Positions 40,756 through 44,253 of a stretch of DNA of 44,253 bases are shown here, piece by piece. The translations under genes and the position numbers were made by a program. Below the pieces are notes generated by a model. It saw only the letters and a program-made list of their open reading frames with translations, did no database searches and was not told the origin of the DNA. The stretch lies in assembly GCA_035946955.1 (NCBI GenBank), contig DASYYE010000365.1, positions 1 to 44,253 on the forward strand. The letters are read 5' to 3'. The first letter of the stretch is position 1, and each line of letters starts with the position of its first letter. This stretch comes from DASYYE01 sp035946955. GTDB lineage: Bacteria > Actinomycetota > Actinomycetes > Streptosporangiales > Streptosporangiaceae.

Positions 40756-41424
40756 ATGACCTACACCGGAGACGTCAGCGTCGGCGGGCCACCCGACACC
40801 CGGAACCTCGGTGGCCTGACCATCACCAAGCTCACGGTCGGGCCCATGGACAACAACGCCTACCTGCTCAGCTGTGCGAGCACCGGGGAGCTGCTGCTCA
40901 TCGACGCCGCCAACGAGGCCGACCGGCTGCTCGGGCTCATCGGCGACCGCCCGCTGCACCGGGTCGTGACCACGCACCGCCACTTCGACCACTGGCAGGC
41001 ACTGGCGGAGGTGACCGGGGCCACCGGCGCCGAGGTGCTCGCGCACCCCGACGATGCGGACGGCCTGCCTGTCCGCGCCAGCGGCTTGCTGGAGAACGGG
41101 GATACGGTGCAGGTCGGCGAAGCCACCTTGTCAGTGATCCACCTGCGCGGCCACACCCCCGGGAGCATCGCCTTGTGTTACGCAGGCGACGCCGGGGCGG
41201 AGAGTGGTGGGCCGCACCTGTTCACCGGTGACTCCCTGTTCCCCGGCGGCCCCGGTAACACCGAGCACGACCCGGCCCGGTTCGGCCAGCTCATGGACGA
41301 CCTGGAGGAGCGGGTGTTCGGGGCGCTGCCCGACACCACCTGGGTCTACCCGGGCCACGGCAAAGACACCACGCTCGGCACCGAGCGTCCCCACGTGGGC
41401 GAGTGGCGCGCCCGCGGCTGGTGA
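40756..41424 (+). CDS. Metallo-beta-lactamase-fold hydrolase (glyoxalase II-like)
   Basis: A 222-residue MBL-fold protein; ATG 40756 follows GCAGGAG. The metal motif TTHRHFDHWQAL (His-x-His-x-Asp-His pattern) is followed by LRGHTPGSIALCY, FTGDSLFPGG and YPGHGKDTTLG, giving a complete binuclear site. Proteins of this kind hydrolyse thioesters (glyoxalase II/persulfide dioxygenase relatives). The divergent position next to uvrA is conserved in actinobacteria, but no DNA-repair role is shown. Its stop is within a hairpin. Confidence 0.93.
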   Translation: MTYTGDVSVGGPPDTRNLGGLTITKLTVGPMDNNAYLLSCASTGELLLIDAANEADRLLGLIGDRPLHRVVTTHRHFDHWQALAEVTGATGAEVLAHPDDADGLPVRASGLLENGDTVQVGEATLSVIHLRGHTPGSIALCYAGDAGAESGGPHLFTGDSLFPGGPGNTEHDPARFGQLMDDLEERVFGALPDTTWVYPGHGKDTTLGTERPHVGEWRARGW

Positions 41425-41440
41425 CCCGCCTGCGCGGGTC
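41423..41440 (+). terminator. Hairpin overlapping the metallo-hydrolase stop
   Basis: GACCCGC-CTGC-GCGGGTC; a 7-bp perfect stem that begins inside the TGA stop (41422-41424). Confidence 0.6.
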
Positions 41441-41489
41441 CCCAACAGCGGCCAACGGCTGACAGGCAAGCTGGCCGCCTCGGGGTGCC

Positions 41490-41759
41490 CTAGACGCTGA
41501 CCACCGTCACGGCGGACTCGAGGCCCTTGAAGTCGTCTCCGTTGCGCGTGAACAGGGGCAGGTCGCGCGCTGAGGCAATGGCCGCAATCATCAGGTCTAC
41601 CCGGTGGGGCCACGGGTCGCGGCTGGCGGCCAGGGTCAGCGCGACCAGGGTTCCGTAGCGGGCCGCAGCATTACGATCGAACGGCAGTGCTTCGAAGTCG
41701 GAGACGGCCACCGCCAGCCGAGGGCCCGGGACCGCGCGAACCTCCTCCCCCCGTTCCAC
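41490..41759 (-). pseudogene. C-terminal fragment of a VapC-type PIN-domain toxin
   Basis: About 89 residues matching the second half of VapC ribonucleases: FEALPFDRNAAARYGTL, RVDLMIAAIASARD with a catalytic Asp, and PLFTRNGDDFKGL with another. The N-terminal half, with the first Asp (the usual DTS/DAS motif) and the antitoxin gene, is missing: the sequence upstream of VERGEEVRA belongs to the propeller-like gene on the other strand. A GTG exists at 41759, but an active nuclease is not expected. It marks a rearrangement junction at about 41755-41760. Confidence 0.8.
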
Positions 41760-41760
41760 C

Positions 41761-42819
41761 GTGCTGACCGGCGTGTCGTGCCCGGCCAGTGACTTCTGCG
41801 AGGCGGTTGGTGTCTCCTCGAGCCCTGGGGGCGGGCAAGCAGCCATGGCCGAGAAGTGGAACGGGCACCGCTGGGCCTGGCAATCGGTCCCGGGCCCGCA
41901 GGAGAGCTGGCTGGGTTCGGTGTCGTGCGTGTCCGCCACCTTCTGCGAGGCGGTCGGCTGGGCCGCGAACAGCGCGGGCATCTCCTCCCCCCTGGTGGAG
42001 CGGTGGAACGGGACCTCGTGGGCCGTTCAGCCCATGCCCAGCCATCCCCGTCGAGAGCTGGAGAGTGTCTCCTGCGTGACGGTGCGCTTCTGTGAGGCGG
42101 TGGGCCCCGGCGGCCCGGACGGCGGCATCGCCGAAAGGTGGAACGGGAGATCCTGGACGCTTCAGTCCCGGCCGGTCGCGGCGGTCATCCCGGACTCCGT
42201 GTCCTGCCCGGCGGTGGGCTTCTGCCTCTCGGTCAACGCCTTCGACCAGGTCGCGATCTGGAATGGGACGTCCTGGGTGGCCGGGCCAGGCGTGCCGCGG
42301 CTGAACGGTGTCGGCTCGGTCTCATGCGCCTCGGCGCACTTCTGCGTCGCCTCCGGCCAGCTTCTCCCGCCGAGGGGGGCGGTGGCGATGTGGAACGGCC
42401 ATGCCTGGCAGGTGCGGCGGGTTCCGGGGCCGTCCAGCGCCAGCCTGGACGCGGTCGCATGCGCGACGGCCCGCTCCTGCGAGGCCGCTGGAGACACCGA
42501 AGGCCGCGGAGGCCGTTCCGCGCTCTTCGGTGAGAGCTGGAACGGGTCACGCTGGACCCGGGAGCCGATGCCCACCCCTCCCCAGACGCGTGGGTTGACC
42601 CAGATGGACGCCGTGTCGTGTCCCTCCCCGGACTGGTGCGCTGCGGTGGGGCAGTACGACACCAACAGCAGCGACACCGCTGCGCGGACCCTCGCGGAGG
42701 TCTGGAACGGCACCACCTGGACGCCTCGGCACACTCCCAGTGGCCCCAGGCCATTAGCGAGCGTCTTGCCTATTGGCAAGCCCAGCGGCGCTGTCGCCGA
42801 TCACGTTCGGCCCGTTTGA
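41761..42819 (+). CDS. Seven-repeat beta-propeller-like protein
   Basis: 352 residues made of seven imperfect ~45-50-residue repeats: each has a strand like SVSCVSATFCEAVG (Cys-x5-Cys) and then a WNG-x-x-W strand (KWNGHRWAW, RWNGTSWAV, IWNGTSWVA, MWNGHAWQV and others). Seven copies of each motif are present, so a seven-bladed propeller is likely, with one disulfide per blade. Similar repeats occur in large exported actinobacterial proteins. No signal peptide is seen: the frame starts GTG 41761 directly at repeat 1 (LTGVSCPASDF), next to a truncated toxin gene, so the 5' end may be lost and the gene may be a fragment. Binding, not catalysis, is the likely role. Confidence 0.7.
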   Translation: MLTGVSCPASDFCEAVGVSSSPGGGQAAMAEKWNGHRWAWQSVPGPQESWLGSVSCVSATFCEAVGWAANSAGISSPLVERWNGTSWAVQPMPSHPRRELESVSCVTVRFCEAVGPGGPDGGIAERWNGRSWTLQSRPVAAVIPDSVSCPAVGFCLSVNAFDQVAIWNGTSWVAGPGVPRLNGVGSVSCASAHFCVASGQLLPPRGAVAMWNGHAWQVRRVPGPSSASLDAVACATARSCEAAGDTEGRGGRSALFGESWNGSRWTREPMPTPPQTRGLTQMDAVSCPSPDWCAAVGQYDTNSSDTAARTLAEVWNGTTWTPRHTPSGPRPLASVLPIGKPSGAVADHVRPV

Positions 42820-42923
42820 GGCGGCGCCGCAACGAAGACCCCGTACGCCCAGCTCGCCACCGACCTGGCGTCGGGGAGCGTGCCGAACTTCAGCCGCCCG
42901 TCACCCACGGGCACATCCCGGAC

Positions 42924-42959
42924 CCGCTGGGCCCACTGTCACACCGGTGGGCCCAGCGG
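42924..42959. terminator. 13-bp perfect hairpin between convergent genes
   Basis: CCGCTGGGCCCAC, 10-base loop, GTGGGCCCAGCGG. It overlaps the stop codon and last codons of the glycosyltransferase, and lies past the end of the propeller-like gene; likely bidirectional. Confidence 0.7.
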
Positions 42960-44078
42960 CCCGACGCGGCGGTAGAGCGCGAGGGCGGCGTTCACCGCGT
43001 CCTCGGGGGTGGGGAGTGCTGCCGCGCGCTTGCCCGCCGCCTCGCGGAGCCGCTCGGCCTGCGCGGGGTCGTCGAGGACCGCGGTGATGGCTGCGGCGAG
43101 CGCGCCGGGGTCGCGGGGCGGGACGAGAAGGGCGCCATCCTCACCCGTCAGGTCGGGGTTCCCGCCGACCCGGGTAGCGACAATGGGCCGGCCCAGGCAC
43201 AGGGCCTCCTGGAGGGCGACCATCTGGCCCTCCCACATACTGGGGACCGCGACCACGTCAGCAGCTGACATCAGGGCGGGGACGTCGTTTCGGTGGCCGA
43301 GGAATGCCACCTCGACCCCGAGGGTGCCCGAAAGGGCCGCCAACGAGCCCGCCAGTGGCCCGTCGCCAGCGAGCGCGAGCAGCGGCTTTGGCTCGCGTTG
43401 CTGCCAGCTGACGGCCGCATTGAACAGGACCCCGTAGCCCTTCTGCGGCGCGAGCCTGCCCACCGCGAGCACCACGGGCCGGTCGGGGCCCCCCATTGCA
43501 TCCCGGGCGAGCGCGACCTCAGCCGGTGAGGGCTGGGCGACCTCCGGCGCCGGGACGAGCGCCCGGCCCGCATCGTGGGCGCCATACCGGCGCATCCGCT
43601 CCCCCAGGTCCGCGGAGACCCAGGTCACGGCGTCCGCACTGTGGGCGACCAGCCACTCCAGTGACGTGAAGGTGGCCCGGGTCGCTCTGCCGGGGCTGTC
43701 CGGCGGGCCGTTGTGGAGGGTGACCACCAGCGGGGCGCGTCTGGCCCGCCCATTCCCTGCAGGCCCGCGCATCCGCGCGAGCGCTGCCAGGCCGCCGGCC
43801 CGCAGCCCGTGCGCGTGCACCACATCCGGCGACCACCGGTAACTCCCCCTGTGCAGCCGCGCGATCTCCCGCCCGTCGCTGGCTGGCCGCAACCGCTCCG
43901 CGACATCCAGCGCCTCAAACCCGACCCGCCCCGCATCCGCCCCGAAGAACCGCTGACCGGTCTCCGCAGGCGCGAACACCCGCACCTCGGCCCCTGCAGC
44001 CGCACACCCCCGCGCCAGCATCGCGACGTGCGCGCCCATCCCCCCGGCCGACACCCCCATCACATACGCGACCTTCAC
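42939..44078 (-). CDS. GT-B glycosyltransferase (GT4 type)
   Basis: A 379-residue retaining-type glycosyltransferase. GTG 44078 (VKVAYVMGVSAGGMGAHV) is preferred since GGAGGG lies 4 bases upstream; ATG 44099 would add 7 residues. N-terminal acceptor domain: GGMGAHVAMLARG, DVVHAHGLRAGGLAAL. C-terminal donor domain: VVLAVGRLAPQKGYGVL, LALAGDGPL and the EX7E region MWEGQMVALQEALCLGRPIVA, followed by TRVGGNPDL. These transfer sugars from nucleotide donors to lipids, polysaccharides or metabolites; the acceptor is unknown. Cytoplasmic or membrane-associated, monocistronic. Confidence 0.92.
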   Translation of the reverse strand: MKVAYVMGVSAGGMGAHVAMLARGCAAAGAEVRVFAPAETGQRFFGADAGRVGFEALDVAERLRPASDGREIARLHRGSYRWSPDVVHAHGLRAGGLAALARMRGPAGNGRARRAPLVVTLHNGPPDSPGRATRATFTSLEWLVAHSADAVTWVSADLGERMRRYGAHDAGRALVPAPEVAQPSPAEVALARDAMGGPDRPVVLAVGRLAPQKGYGVLFNAAVSWQQREPKPLLALAGDGPLAGSLAALSGTLGVEVAFLGHRNDVPALMSAADVVAVPSMWEGQMVALQEALCLGRPIVATRVGGNPDLTGEDGALLVPPRDPGALAAAITAVLDDPAQAERLREAAGKRAAALPTPEDAVNAALALYRRVGPLGPPV

Positions 44079-44178
44079 AGAACCCTCCGCTCCACGCATG
44101 TGACCAGGCCCGGCACGCTCAAGTACACCAGTATCCAGTCCCCCATCCACTGCCCGCCGCAACCACCGGGATTGGGTC

Positions 44179-44250
44179 ACTTATCACGCTTCTGGTTGTG
44201 GTTTCGCCCTTTTCCTAGTGGTTTGTACCAGCCAAAACTCGTGGTAAGTG
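44179..44250. repeat. 72-bp inverted-repeat element, copy 2
   Basis: The left arm begins CACTTATCACG (44179) and the right arm is GCCAAAACTCGTGGTAAGTG (44231-44250), pairing at about 15 of 20 positions. The right arm shares GCCAAAAC-CGTG-AAGTG with the element at 21288-21361. Located upstream of the glycosyltransferase start, near the window end. Confidence 0.7.
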
Positions 44251-44253
44251 GCG

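Overview
The window is GC-rich DNA from an actinomycete (class Actinomycetes). I infer this from a conservon-type operon (NIT-domain histidine kinase, Roadblock, DUF742, GTPase), an actinobacterial ferrochelatase with a C-terminal Cys cluster, DUF4193 and DUF5999 proteins, GuaB1 and FolP2-type paralogues, an F420-type LLM oxidoreductase, many GTG starts and strong codon-position GC bias. I cannot fix the genus; Streptomyces- and Streptosporangiales-like lineages fit best.

Layout. 1-2.3 kb: a partial secreted SGNH hydrolase, a secreted DUF2690-like protein, then a decayed IS481/IS5 scar beside a CAT-anticodon tRNA. 2.3-7.0 kb (minus): conservon operon. 7.2-9.6 kb: orphan nitrate/sulfonate-type binding lipoprotein convergent with an acyl-CoA dehydrogenase. 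9.7-12.8 kb: zinc-ribbon/FHA protein, DUF4193 and a membrane pseudokinase. 12.8-16.3 kb (minus): inositol-phosphatase family protein, ferrochelatase, lytic transglycosylase. 16.4-19.7 kb: TetR regulator, FolP2-like protein, GuaB1. 19.8-27.4 kb: Tat-exported phosphoesterase, alpha/beta hydrolase, LLM oxidoreductase, ammonium transporter, small secreted protein, cysteine-desulfurase-like enzyme, DinB-fold isomerase-like protein. 27.7-31.8 kb: heterodimeric ABC exporter. 32.0-34.3 kb: small membrane and hypothetical proteins, DUF5999, a small hydrolase. 34.9-37.6 kb: large STAND/LuxR regulator. 37.7-41.4 kb: uvrA with a divergent metallo-hydrolase. 41.5-44.1 kb: truncated PIN toxin abutting a seven-repeat propeller-like gene, then a glycosyltransferase.

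The genes do not form one pathway; the window is chromosomal core sequence with small accessory scars. Local units are the conservon (membrane sensing to a GTPase), the translationally coupled exporter pair, and the ferrochelatase/suhB pair.

The most unusual signal is a dispersed repeat family. A 38-45 bp unit (P) and a ~66 bp unit (Q) lie between ferrochelatase and suhB, and again, expanded, inside the 3' end of the first exporter gene. Both loci read the same peptide frame (PRAEGR-AAWTEER then ASAGATRE-G-PEASG). At suhB the repeat apparently supplies the Shine-Dalgarno sequence and first codons; in the exporter it adds a ~130-residue tail. Two other dispersed palindromic families (14920/31814 and 21288/44179) and a 27-bp tandem repeat that duplicates a gene's stop region show an active small-repeat landscape.
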